From NCBI RefSeq assembly GCF_024213555.1, contig NZ_JANAVO010000002.1, positions 666,269-730,268 on the forward strand: 64,000 nt of DNA, in the 5' to 3' direction. The DNA is from Allokutzneria sp. A3M-2-11 16. GTDB lineage: Bacteria; Actinomycetota; Actinomycetes; Mycobacteriales; Pseudonocardiaceae. Below the pieces are notes generated by a model that saw only the letters and a program-made list of their open reading frames with translations, did not search any database and was not told where the DNA came from. Within the stretch, counting starts at the first letter, position 1. Every line of letters begins with the position of its first letter. Positions 44,146-52,655 of this stretch are shown one piece after another. Both the position numbers and the translations under genes were made by a program.

Positions 44146-44174
44146 CCGGTGCGCTGATGTGTGACACGTGGGAT

Positions 44175-44229
44175 AGCACAGATTCTGTGCTAGCGGGCTA
44201 GCACAAGAAGTTACCATCTGACTGGTAAC
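44175..44229. promoter_or_regulatory. Three adjacent palindromes, candidate operator cluster
   Basis: AGCACAG-ATT-CTGTGCT (44175-44191), GTGCTAGC-GG-GCTAGCAC (44187-44204) and GTTACCA-N6-TGGTAAC (44210-44229) follow one another within 55 bp in A/T-richer DNA. No gene covers them. Similar GTTACC half-sites occur in the immunity gap near 38175 and 38212, so a phage regulator may recognise them; this is inference. Confidence 0.45.
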
Positions 44230-44345
44230 ATGGTTCTAGCTTGCGCAGGTGACAAACGCGCAAGGCGTGCTCGATCTTCATCGTCGAGTGCGTGTTAGGG
44301 GTCGGCGCCCGGCGCGCTAACGCCGGGACACCGACTGGCCGGTGC

Positions 44346-44534
44346 TTATTCCGAGTCGAACCAGTTGGACAGACTAGAGACCCGGAGCACCACGAGCAGG
44401 AGCCTGAACCAGAACTTCGGGCTCCTGCTCCGCACCTTCAGGTGCTTGACGATGCGTCGCAGACGAGCCCCGAGCGAGCCAGCTGACGGCTGCTCCCTCG
44501 GCTCTGGTGGTTCCCGATCGCTTGAGTCGTGCAC
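44346..44534 (-). CDS. Small leftward phage protein with a hydrophobic basic C-terminus
   Basis: 62 aa from a GTG with GGAAGGGGA 4 nt upstream. The N-terminal half is polar and Pro/Glu-rich (HDSSDREPPEPREQPSAGSL), then a basic-hydrophobic stretch KFWFRLLLVVLRVSSLSNWF near the C-terminus could insert in or lie on a membrane. It runs opposite to the late genes between the HNH and terminase genes, as morons do. No family recognised. Confidence 0.5.
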   Translation of the reverse strand: MHDSSDREPPEPREQPSAGSLGARLRRIVKHLKVRSRSPKFWFRLLLVVLRVSSLSNWFDSE

Positions 44535-44750
44535 ATCTTCCCCTTCCTGTCCTTGCGCCGAGTAGACGCGGGACGCGCCTGCGTCCCCCGAACGCAGGCA
44601 AAGGGAGTTGTTCACCACTCACGTCCACAATATCGCAGTCCGTCAGCGACTCACGCAGGGAGCAGTGGACATATGGCGCGCCATGTCGCCAGAGTTCCCG
44701 CGAGGGATTGGTTGCTCACCAAAAGAGCTGGTCAGAGCTAGCTCGCTGTC

Positions 44751-44776
44751 TCACCTTACAAAATGTTGTAAGGTGA
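44751..44776. promoter_or_regulatory. 26-bp palindrome TCACCTTACA-N6-TGTAAGGTGA
   Basis: A perfect 10-bp inverted repeat around AAATGT. The A/T content of the stem and lack of a U tract favour an operator over a terminator. It lies about 370 bp before the terminase small-subunit gene. Confidence 0.55.
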
Positions 44777-44814
44777 CCAGCTCACCCGAAAGTGTAGTAG
44801 GAAGCCCTGTCCTA

Positions 44815-44886
44815 CCGTATGGTTAGCGATTGATGCTACTGGCAACCCGTATTCGGATTTCCAGTTTCCGGTAATCCCGTATACGG
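44815..44886 (+). repeat. Three phased CCGTAT repeats upstream of terS
   Basis: CCGTATGG (44815), CCCGTATTCGG (44846) and CCCGTATACGG (44876) begin 32 and 30 bp apart, close to three helical turns. The last contains the palindrome CCGTATACGG. Such spacing places all copies on one face of the DNA and suggests binding by an oligomer. Confidence 0.45.
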
Positions 44887-45147
44887 CTTCCTGGTGCTGG
44901 TCTCGATTGCCGTTCCGCTGCCAGGCGACTGGCTTGGCAGGGGGAGGCCCCCGGCAGGAACATCTCGCCCCCGCCTTGTCATAGCTAGCCGCCCTCTGTA
45001 CGGGTCTGGGAGTTCCGGCCGCTCGGCGGCGGGGGCTGGCGCGGCGGCCAGCTCGCCGAGCGCGTGGCCCAGCCTGAGCCGAGCCGGATGTGGACGGTCT
45101 CCGCTTTGCTGGGCGAGTACGGAAAGCGAATTGCGCGAGGGGGTGCC

Positions 45148-45594
45148 ATGGCTGGATACGGTCCGCCACCCAACAAGAAAAAGCGTCGCCGCAATGCCGA
45201 TCTTTTCCAAGGGCAGCACGTCGCTGTTTCCGCTGACGGGCCAACGGATGCCCCCGACTTGCCGAATGCTTCGGCTTTCTCGGAGTGGACGCGGTCATGG
45301 TATGAGACATGGACCCGCGCGCCGCAGGCGTCTGCTTTCGTGGCTACCGATTGGCAGCGACTCCACATGCTCGCTTCCCTGGTCGAGTCCTATTATGCGG
45401 AGCCGTCCGCGAAACTGCTTTCTGAGATTCGCTTGAATGAGAGCCTGCTCGGCGCGACGCATGTTGACCGGCTCCGCGGTCGCATTGTTGTTTCCCGTGA
45501 AGATGAGGCCGCGGACTCCGGCATGGAAATGGGTGATTCCGCGGCTTCGGTGACGCGACTCGCGGAGCGGCGAAATCGTTTGAACGGAGCGTGA
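45148..45594 (+). CDS. terS: Terminase small subunit
   Basis: 148 aa. The ATG giving MAGYGPPPNKKKRRRNADLF follows GAGGGGG by 5 nt; the frame is open further upstream. The body matches actinophage TerS: SEWTRSWYETWTRAPQASAF, TDWQRLHMLASLVESYYAEP, LSEIRLNESLLGATHVDRLR. It recognises the phage packaging site and presents DNA to the large subunit encoded 34 bp downstream. Confidence 0.85.
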   Translation: MAGYGPPPNKKKRRRNADLFQGQHVAVSADGPTDAPDLPNASAFSEWTRSWYETWTRAPQASAFVATDWQRLHMLASLVESYYAEPSAKLLSEIRLNESLLGATHVDRLRGRIVVSREDEAADSGMEMGDSAASVTRLAERRNRLNGA

Positions 45595-45628
45595 GGGGCC
45601 GAGTCAGCCGGCCCGGAGAGGGGCGAGT

Positions 45629-47302
45629 GTGCCGCGCGAGTTGGTCTACGCCCCAGGTCACGACCGTAGCCGCTCGCTCGGCTGGCTCTGGGCCGCGTGG
45701 GTTGAGCACTTCTGCGTCCACGGACCGGGTGATGTCCAGGGCGAGTGCATTGAGCTTGACGATGAATTCGCCGGATTCGGTGTTGATGCCTACGCGCTCG
45801 ACGAGAAAGGACGCCGCCTCTACACCCGTGCTGCTCTCGTGCGTCCGAAGGGGCGAGCAAAATCCGAACTCGCCGGGTTTGTCGGCCTGTTTGAGGGATT
45901 TGGGCCGTGCCGGTTTGCCGGCTGGGCGCAGGGTGGTGAGGTTTTCCGGTGGCGAGACTTCCGCTACACCTATTCTCTCGGCGAGCCGATGGGCCACTTT
46001 CTGACCTATCCGTTCATTCGCTGCCTGGCCACTGAGGAATCGCAGACGGGCAATACCTATGACGTCATCCACTACAACCTGACGGACGGCCCGTTGGGTG
46101 AAGGATTGGATTCGTCGGTGGCCGGTCTCACCCGGATTCTGCTTCCGGGCGGCGGGGAGATTGTGCCGTCTACGGCGTCCAGTAGCGCGAAGGATGGCGG
46201 CAAGGAATCGCTGGCGATTTATGACGAGCCGCATTTGTACGTCACGCCGGAGCTGCGGCGGATGTTCCGCACGGTCGACCGGAACCTACGGAAGCGCAAG
46301 GCCGCCGAGCCGTGGGGACTGTTGACGTCGACGATGTACCAGCCCGGCGAGGGCTCGGTGCTCGAAGACGTCGACCACCAGGCGACCGCGATCCGCGAGG
46401 GGCGCACCCGTGCCTCGCGGCTGCTGTGGGATCACCGGCAGGCGCCGGATGAGGTGGACCTGACCGACCTGGACGCGGTGGTGGCGGCGCTGGCCGAGGC
46501 ATACGGTCCGGCGGCGGCGTGGATGGACTTGCCGGGCATGGTGACCGATGAGTTCTGGGACCTCACCAAGTCGGTGACGGAGTCCCGGCGCTACTTCTTC
46601 AATCAGCGGCAGGCCGCGAGCGATGCGTGGACCACGGCGGCGGATTGGGATGCCTGCCACGATCCGCAGCGCCCGCCGGTCGATGTCGGCGAGACGGTGG
46701 TGCTGTTCTTCGACGGCTCCCGCAATGACGACGCCACCGGCCTGGTGGCTGTGCGCGTCGCCGACGGGCACCCGAGGGTGCTGCACTGCCAGGAACGGCC
46801 GCCGGATGCCAAGCGCGGGACCTGGGCGGTGGACAAGGCCGCTGCTGATCTCGCGGTGGCCGAGGCGTTCGCGGACTTCGACGTGGCCGCGTTCTACGCC
46901 GACGTGCGGGAGTTCGAGGACGAGGTGGACGAGTGGGCGCTGACCTACCGGGACCGCCTGTTGATCAAGGCCACCACGGGCAAGAACGCGCACGCGGTGG
47001 CGTTCGACATGCGCGTGCGTGGCGTCGACTTCGTCCCGGCGGTCAAGCGCACGCTGGTGGACATCGAATCCCGCTCGCTCACCCATGACGGGGACCTGCG
47101 GCTACGGCGGCACGTGCTCAACGCCCGGCGCGCGCCAGGTCGGTTCGGGGTCTCGATCAGCAAGGCCACCCCGGAGTCCCCGCACAAGATCGACCTTGCG
47201 GTGTGCCTGATCGGCGCCCGGCTCGCCCGGCGCCATGTGCTTGCCTCCGCTGCGTGGGCCAAGCGCGCCAAACCTCGCCGAAACACTGCCTATTTCGTTT
47301 AG
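45629..47302 (+). CDS. terL: Terminase large subunit
   Basis: 557 aa packaging ATPase-nuclease. Walker A variant RPKGRAKSE at about 72-80, Walker B SLAIYDEPH at about 194-202, and an RNase-H-like nuclease domain with Asp in LFFDGSRNDD (about 366) and FYADVREFEDEV. GTG start, with GGAGAGGGGCG upstream. The set is complete, so the gene appears functional. Codon use in the first third is less GC-biased than in neighbours. Confidence 0.93.
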   Translation: MPRELVYAPGHDRSRSLGWLWAAWVEHFCVHGPGDVQGECIELDDEFAGFGVDAYALDEKGRRLYTRAALVRPKGRAKSELAGFVGLFEGFGPCRFAGWAQGGEVFRWRDFRYTYSLGEPMGHFLTYPFIRCLATEESQTGNTYDVIHYNLTDGPLGEGLDSSVAGLTRILLPGGGEIVPSTASSSAKDGGKESLAIYDEPHLYVTPELRRMFRTVDRNLRKRKAAEPWGLLTSTMYQPGEGSVLEDVDHQATAIREGRTRASRLLWDHRQAPDEVDLTDLDAVVAALAEAYGPAAAWMDLPGMVTDEFWDLTKSVTESRRYFFNQRQAASDAWTTAADWDACHDPQRPPVDVGETVVLFFDGSRNDDATGLVAVRVADGHPRVLHCQERPPDAKRGTWAVDKAAADLAVAEAFADFDVAAFYADVREFEDEVDEWALTYRDRLLIKATTGKNAHAVAFDMRVRGVDFVPAVKRTLVDIESRSLTHDGDLRLRRHVLNARRAPGRFGVSISKATPESPHKIDLAVCLIGARLARRHVLASAAWAKRAKPRRNTAYFV

Positions 47303-47335
47303 TTCCAACATGATCGCGCGAACACTGGGGGTGAT

Positions 47336-48733
47336 GTGGTTCTCTCCCAACGGGATACGATGGACATCGCTACCCGCATCCACGCGGCCAACGGCGGCAC
47401 GCGCGGCCGAACCGCGAGGCTGCTGCGCTACATCAACGGTGAGCACGACACCCCGCGCCTGCCCAGCGGGGTCAGCCCGGAACTGCGGCGGCTGGCCGAG
47501 GACTCGCGGCTGAACCTGTTGCCGCTGATCGTGGAATCCCACGTGCAGCGCCTGAAGGTGGACGGCTACCGCACGAAAGGCGCCGAGGCGAACTCCTCGC
47601 CGTGGGCGGACTGGCAGGCCAACCGGATGGACGCGCGTCAGTCGAGCGTGCACCGGGACGCCATTACCTACGGCGTGTCCTACGTCGTGGTGCTGCCCGG
47701 TGAGCCCTCGCCGGTCATCCGCCCAGTGTCCCCGCGTCGCATGGTCGCGGTCTATGACGACGAAGCCTCCGACGACTTTCCGTTGTACGCCTTGGAGGTT
47801 CGCCGCTCGGCGACACCGGCCGGGCCGCGCAATCTCGCGCGCTTGTATGACGCGAACGCGGTGTACTTCCTGGCCGCCGAGGAACACGGCGGAGGATGGT
47901 CCTATGTGGAGCATCGCGAGCACGGCTTGGATGTCTGCCCGGTGGTGCGGTTCCGCAACACCTACGAGACCAACGCCGAGGGCTACACGCTCGGTGAGAT
48001 CGAGCGCCGCATTCCGATGCAAAACTCCTTGAACCAAACCAACTTCAGCCTTGCGGTGATCAAGGAGTTCGGGGCGTTCCGGCAGCGGTACGCCATCGGG
48101 TGGGAACCACCGCGCGATGAGAAGACCGGGTTGCCGCGCGAGGATGCCGCGCTGACCGCGTCCATCCGCCGCCTGTGGGCCTTCGGCGATCCCGACGTGA
48201 AGTTGGGCGAGTTCGACGCCACGAACATGGACGGCTACCTGCGCGCCCGCGAGGACGAGGTGCGGTTTCTGGCCGTGCTCGCCCAGGTTCCGCCCCAGGC
48301 GTTGCTCGGCCAGCTCGCCAACCTCTCGGCCGAGGCGCTGACCGCGACCGGCGTCGGGCAAGACCGCCTGATCGAGGACAGAGAAACGCTGTTCGGTGAG
48401 TCGTGGGAAGACGTTCTGCGCCTGTGTGCACGAGTCCGCGGTGACCTGATTGCCGCTTCTGACAACACATCCGAGGTGATTTGGCGCGACACCACCGCGC
48501 GCTCGCTGGCCCAGATCGTGGACGCGCTCGGGAAGATGGTTCAGATGCTGAGCGTCCCCGCTGAAGCGGTGTGGTCGCGCATCCCCGGCGTGACACAGAC
48601 CGAAGTCGAGTCCTGGCAACGGATGGCGCGCGAAGGTGACAGCCTCGCCCAACTCGCCGCGACCCTGGACCGCCAAGCCGACACCGCCACGGAACCCACG
48701 CCCGCCGCCGAGGTGCCCGCGAGCACCGCGTGA
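47336..48733 (+). CDS. Portal protein
   Basis: 465 aa, SPP1 gp6-like portal: SRLNLLPLIVESHVQRLKVD, ITYGVSYVVVLPG, PRRMVAVYDDEASDDFPLYA, then the clip/stem helices (LNQTNFSLAVIKEFGAFRQR, RLWAFGDPDVKLGEF) and PPQALLGQLANLSAEAL. It forms the dodecameric DNA channel at one capsid vertex. GTG start behind GGGGGTGAT. It lies between terminase and MuF genes as expected. Confidence 0.92.
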   Translation: MVLSQRDTMDIATRIHAANGGTRGRTARLLRYINGEHDTPRLPSGVSPELRRLAEDSRLNLLPLIVESHVQRLKVDGYRTKGAEANSSPWADWQANRMDARQSSVHRDAITYGVSYVVVLPGEPSPVIRPVSPRRMVAVYDDEASDDFPLYALEVRRSATPAGPRNLARLYDANAVYFLAAEEHGGGWSYVEHREHGLDVCPVVRFRNTYETNAEGYTLGEIERRIPMQNSLNQTNFSLAVIKEFGAFRQRYAIGWEPPRDEKTGLPREDAALTASIRRLWAFGDPDVKLGEFDATNMDGYLRAREDEVRFLAVLAQVPPQALLGQLANLSAEALTATGVGQDRLIEDRETLFGESWEDVLRLCARVRGDLIAASDNTSEVIWRDTTARSLAQIVDALGKMVQMLSVPAEAVWSRIPGVTQTEVESWQRMAREGDSLAQLAATLDRQADTATEPTPAAEVPASTA

Positions 48734-48744
48734 CGTGATCGGGG

Positions 48745-50805
48745 GTGGTCGTGGCCACCACCCCCCAGGGCCGTCAGCTCACCGTCGCGCACCGCCAGGC
48801 CCAGCTCGGCCACCGTGCTGACCTCACCCGAGGCGTGCTTGCCGCGTGGGGCGGGCTGGACGTGGCCAACCTCGCCGTGACCGCCAAGGCGGTGGCCGTG
48901 GTGCTGGCCGAGTTGGTGCGCGCGGCGTTCTCCCGTTCCGTGGACACCGCCGCCGAGTACGTGGTGCGGCACGCTGCCGCCGAGGGGGTCAAGATCACCC
49001 CGCACCGCGCGCTCGTTCCGGAGCGGGATCGGTTGCGGCTGCACCTGGAAACCAGCGTGCGTGCGTCCACCCTGACCGCTCTGCGTGCGGGCAAGAGCCC
49101 GCGTGAGGCGGGCGCGGTGGCGTTGGTGCGCACGACCGGGACCGCCACCCGGCTGGCGCTGGCAGGGGGCCGCGCCACGGTGACCGGTACCGCGCGCCGC
49201 TCGCGCCGCGTCAAGGGGTACCGGAGGATCACCAGCCAGACCCCGTGTCCGTTCTGCGCGCTGTTGGTCAGTCGAGGCGCAGTGTACCGCAGCAAGACGA
49301 CCGCGTTGCTGGACTCCAGCGGCGAGTCCTACCACGACCATTGCGCCTGCCAGGCCGAACTCGTCTACCACGACGAACCAGCCACCGAGCACGAGAAGTG
49401 GTTGGCGGAGCTGTGGGAGGAAGCCACCAAGGGACTCAGCGGACGCGAAGCGCGGCTGGCCTTCGCCCGCGCCTACACCGCGTCCCTGGACGTGCGGCCA
49501 GCCGCGTTGCCGCCGTTGGAAGAAACCCGCATCGTTCCGTTCGCCTCGGTGGCCCAGCGGCACACCGTGTCGACCGAGACGCTGGCCGCGATCGAGCGGG
49601 CCGCCGCCGAATTGCCGACCACCACAGAGGAGTGGGACGCCCCGGTACAGCGCCCGATGGAACGGCGAATCGATGTGCGGCTACGCGAAGCCGAAGCGGC
49701 CGTGGAGGAAGCCGAGCAAGCGCTGTTCGCACGGCGCCAAGAGACCTCTGAGTACTTCCGGAGCAAGCGCACCCCGCACCATCGGCGTGACCGGCTCATG
49801 GATGAGCGCACCTCGCGGGAGCGCTCCGCCGTGGTGCTCGCCCGCAACCTGGTGGACTACCTGCGGGAGCTGGCCGATGGGGAGCGGCCCGAGGAGTTCG
49901 AGCGTGACGGGTGGGGCCGCGCGGATGAGCGTCCGAGCTACCTCTACCCGACCGACGCCAACGGTGTGCGGGTCCCGCCGACGATGTACGAGCGGCACCT
50001 GGACGCGGTGCTGGACGTCGGGAACCGCATCCTCGCCGACCTCCGTGCCGCGCTGCCCGAGGTTGACCTGGAACGCCGGGACGAATCGACCGAGGCCGAG
50101 TGCCGCGCCGCCGCCGCACGCGAAGCGGCTGTGCTGCGGGACTTGCTCGCCTCGGCTCGGTCCTTTGGTGGCTCGCACACCGATGCCACCGCGCTGACCG
50201 AGGACGATGATCGGAGCAACAGTCGACGGGGCCGCCGCGACTGGCGCGAACGCCTCGCTGAGGCCGAGGCCGAGTTTCCGGCGGACTGGATCGCGTTGTC
50301 TTCCCTCCGTCCGCTGCGGCTCGCGGCGTCCCCCAGGGCGTTCTACTCCTCGGATAGAGATCATCTCGCTATGCCGACACCGGACCGGGATCGCTCGATC
50401 TATGACGGCGGCTACCGCGACAGTACGGCCGAGGTGGTGGTGCACGAGATGGGCCACCGCATGGAACACACCGTGCCCGGTCTAACGCACCTGGAGTTCA
50501 CCCTGGCACGTCGTCGCTCCACAGTGGACGGTGTGGTGGAACCGCTGCGCACCCTGCGCGAACTGACCGGCGTCGACGCTTACGGCCACCGCGAAGTTGC
50601 CTATCCCGATCGTTGGGCTGAGCCATACACGGGCAAGACCTACGAGGCATGGAGTAAGGAGCACCCGGCGAGCGCTGCATGGGAGGTCTTCCAAACTGGA
50701 CTGCAAGACACCTTCGGCCGAGGAACACGGCGCTTCGGAGACACCGAGCTGCAAGCGTTCGTGCTCGGCTGCCTCGCCACCCTGCACCGGAAAGGAGGTG
50801 CCTAG
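48745..50805 (+). CDS. MuF-like minor capsid protein fused to a zinc-metallopeptidase-like domain
   Basis: 686 aa. The N-terminal 215 residues are a phage minor capsid (MuF) domain with paired cysteines (TPCPFCALLVSRGAVYRSK near 165 and DHCACQAEL near 200). A long charged helical region (about 300-500) follows. The C-terminal part contains STAEVVVHEMGHRMEHTVPG with HExxH at about 567-571 and a later YGHREVAYPDRWAEPYTGKT. MuF proteins with extra C-terminal enzyme or toxin domains are known in temperate phages; the peptidase target here is unknown. It follows the portal gene by 11 bp. Confidence 0.82.
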   Translation: MVVATTPQGRQLTVAHRQAQLGHRADLTRGVLAAWGGLDVANLAVTAKAVAVVLAELVRAAFSRSVDTAAEYVVRHAAAEGVKITPHRALVPERDRLRLHLETSVRASTLTALRAGKSPREAGAVALVRTTGTATRLALAGGRATVTGTARRSRRVKGYRRITSQTPCPFCALLVSRGAVYRSKTTALLDSSGESYHDHCACQAELVYHDEPATEHEKWLAELWEEATKGLSGREARLAFARAYTASLDVRPAALPPLEETRIVPFASVAQRHTVSTETLAAIERAAAELPTTTEEWDAPVQRPMERRIDVRLREAEAAVEEAEQALFARRQETSEYFRSKRTPHHRRDRLMDERTSRERSAVVLARNLVDYLRELADGERPEEFERDGWGRADERPSYLYPTDANGVRVPPTMYERHLDAVLDVGNRILADLRAALPEVDLERRDESTEAECRAAAAREAAVLRDLLASARSFGGSHTDATALTEDDDRSNSRRGRRDWRERLAEAEAEFPADWIALSSLRPLRLAASPRAFYSSDRDHLAMPTPDRDRSIYDGGYRDSTAEVVVHEMGHRMEHTVPGLTHLEFTLARRRSTVDGVVEPLRTLRELTGVDAYGHREVAYPDRWAEPYTGKTYEAWSKEHPASAAWEVFQTGLQDTFGRGTRRFGDTELQAFVLGCLATLHRKGGA

Positions 50806-51108
50806 GTGGCCTGGCGCATCACCAGCACGCCACCCGCGCGGTGGGTCGCCCACGACGGCCGGAGCTGGTCAGCGGACGCGGTGACTGCGTCCCGGATGAC
50901 GGAGTGGTCGGGCCGCCCTGTCGAGCTGTTCCCCCTCGGCCCGATCTACACCCCCGACGACGCCGAGGACCAGAACGGCCTTTTCCTTCTGGCACAACAG
51001 GTTCTTCCCGGACGGCACCGCATCTCCGGTTCACCGCCGATACCCGAGCCCGCCATGGCCGCGCCTCTGGACGAGGCGTCAGAGGAGATCGCCGGGCTGG
51101 CCTACTAA
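50806..51108 (+). CDS. Small head-region phage protein, hypothetical
   Basis: 100 aa from a GTG directly after the MuF stop, with AAAGGAGGTG 6 nt upstream. It is acidic with a compact start (AWRITSTPPARWVAHDGRSW, SRMTEWSGRPVELFPLGPIY) and an acidic tail (LDEASEEIAGLAY). Position between MuF and scaffold genes is the only clue. Confidence 0.7.
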   Translation: MAWRITSTPPARWVAHDGRSWSADAVTASRMTEWSGRPVELFPLGPIYTPDDAEDQNGLFLLAQQVLPGRHRISGSPPIPEPAMAAPLDEASEEIAGLAY

Positions 51109-51139
51109 CCGCGAACCCACGCTGCACCGAGGAGAATCC

Positions 51140-51667
51140 TTGTCTAGCAACGAAAACATGCCCGCTCCAGGAGATGCCGCGCCGGTTGCCCTGTCACCTG
51201 GTGAGCCCGCAGGAGACATCAGCACCCTGCCGGACTGGGCACAGGCGCACGTGGCCGCCGTGACGCGCAGCGCGCAGACGTGGCAGGCGCAGTACGAGAA
51301 GGCCGCGCCGCTGGCGCAGCGTGCCGCCGAGCTGGAAGAGGCGGGCAAGTCCGAGCTACAGCGCGCACAGGAAGAGTTGATGCGGTTCCGCACCGAGGCC
51401 GAGACCGCAACCGACGCACTCGCCCGGCTGCGCGTGGCCCGCGCCGCCGGGCTGGCCGATGAGTTTGCCGAGCGGCTGGTGGGCACCGCGCCCGAGGACC
51501 TGGCCGCCGACGCCGCGAGGCTGGCCGCGCTGATCACCCCGCAGGCCAACACGCCCGAGACTGTTCCCCGCCGACCTGTTGAGGCGTTGACACCCGGCGA
51601 CCGCATCGAACCCGACGCGGTCGACATCACCGACCTCGGCGTGCTCGGCAAGCGCATGTTTACCTGA
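51140..51667 (+). CDS. Capsid scaffolding protein
   Basis: 175 aa from a TTG with GAGGAGA 5 nt upstream. The centre is a long amphipathic coiled-coil helix (QAQYEKAAPLAQRAAELEEA, ELQRAQEELMRFRTEAETAT), followed by RVARAAGLADEFAERLVGTA and a short C-terminal end (ITDLGVLGKRMFT) that probably binds coat protein. Helical, acidic and directly upstream of the coat gene, as scaffold proteins are. Confidence 0.85.
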   Translation: MSSNENMPAPGDAAPVALSPGEPAGDISTLPDWAQAHVAAVTRSAQTWQAQYEKAAPLAQRAAELEEAGKSELQRAQEELMRFRTEAETATDALARLRVARAAGLADEFAERLVGTAPEDLAADAARLAALITPQANTPETVPRRPVEALTPGDRIEPDAVDITDLGVLGKRMFT

Positions 51668-51733
51668 CCGCATCCGTCCACACAGGACAGAATCGGGCTC
51701 TGCGGTGAGCTGCCCAAACTCTGAAAGGCATTG

Positions 51734-52630
51734 ATGCCCAACAACTTCTTCACGCCTGTGCAGGCCGCGCGGTCCTCTCTGGCCGCGCTGCGCTGGGTCA
51801 CGACCCTGCCGAGAACCGTTCACCGCGACGCCGAAACCGACTTCGTTCCGGGGCTCGGCGCGGTCGTCAACGTCCGGAACCCGATCGACGCGGGCGAAGC
51901 CCGCACCTACAGCCAGGCCGACCGGGACGCCAAGCGCGAGATTGTACTGGACAACCTGTCCGAGACCACGGTGCCGGTGAAGCTCGATACCCATCTGTAC
52001 AAGGCGGTCGGTCTGTCCGATGAGGACTTGACGCTCAACATCAGCGACTTCGAGCGGCAGGTTCTGCGCCCGCAGACCGAAAGCGTGGCCAAGTCCCTAC
52101 CGAATCCGTTGATCGCCAACATGGTGGCCATCGCCGGAGATCCCGGCACTGTGATGTCCGCTGACGGCGCGAACGCCTTGAAGGTGATCACCAGGGCGCG
52201 CAGGATTCTCAACAGCCGTCAGGTCCCGCTCGATCAGCGATGGTTGGCCCTCGGCGTTGGTCTGGCCGAGGCCGTGTGCAACCTGCCGCAGATCACCGAG
52301 GCCGACAAGTCCGGCACCGACGGCGCCCTACGCGAAGGGATTGTGGGTCGGCTGCGCGGCTTCACGCTGGTGGAGGACCCGCACCTTCCTGAGGACGTGG
52401 GCGTGGCGTATCACCGCGATGCGTTTGCGTTCGTCTCCCGCCCACCGGCGAACCCGTCCGGGGCGACGCGCTCGGAAACCGTTGCGGCGGACGGGTTCTC
52501 GGTGCGCTGGATTCAGGACTACGACCCGAGGTTCTTGATGGACCGCAGCGTGGTGTCCGCGTTCGTCGGCGCCACCACCCTGGACGCCAAGCGCGCTATC
52601 AAGATCACCACCGCGTCCACCACTCCCTGA
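51734..52630 (+). CDS. Major capsid protein (P22 coat-like family)
   Basis: 298 aa. The N-terminus (MPNNFFTPVQAARSSLAALR) and the RDAETDFVPGLGAVVNVRNP / VPVKLDTHLYKAVGLSDEDL pattern match P22-coat-like capsid proteins, which have the HK97 fold. No protease delta domain is seen, consistent with a separate scaffold gene. ATG 51734 is preferred over TTG 51731. It forms the icosahedral shell. Confidence 0.85.
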   Translation: MPNNFFTPVQAARSSLAALRWVTTLPRTVHRDAETDFVPGLGAVVNVRNPIDAGEARTYSQADRDAKREIVLDNLSETTVPVKLDTHLYKAVGLSDEDLTLNISDFERQVLRPQTESVAKSLPNPLIANMVAIAGDPGTVMSADGANALKVITRARRILNSRQVPLDQRWLALGVGLAEAVCNLPQITEADKSGTDGALREGIVGRLRGFTLVEDPHLPEDVGVAYHRDAFAFVSRPPANPSGATRSETVAADGFSVRWIQDYDPRFLMDRSVVSAFVGATTLDAKRAIKITTASTTP

Positions 52631-52655
52631 CCAACCGAGAGGAGGCGATCCCGCC

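Larger units (their letters stand above)
44535..45147. other. Late control region upstream of the terminase small subunit
   Basis: About 610 bp without a convincing gene. A 72-aa rightward frame at 44608-44826 is possible but crosses a strong palindrome and has no ribosome site. The region carries the 44751-44776 hairpin, three phased CCGTAT repeats and a GGGGG-AGG-CCCCC hairpin near 44940. It is likely to hold the late promoter and perhaps the terminase recognition site. Confidence 0.45.

Noticed and set aside
44608-44826. 72-aa rightward frame upstream of terS
   Set aside because: No ribosome site, and a perfect 26-bp palindrome lies in the middle; more likely control DNA.
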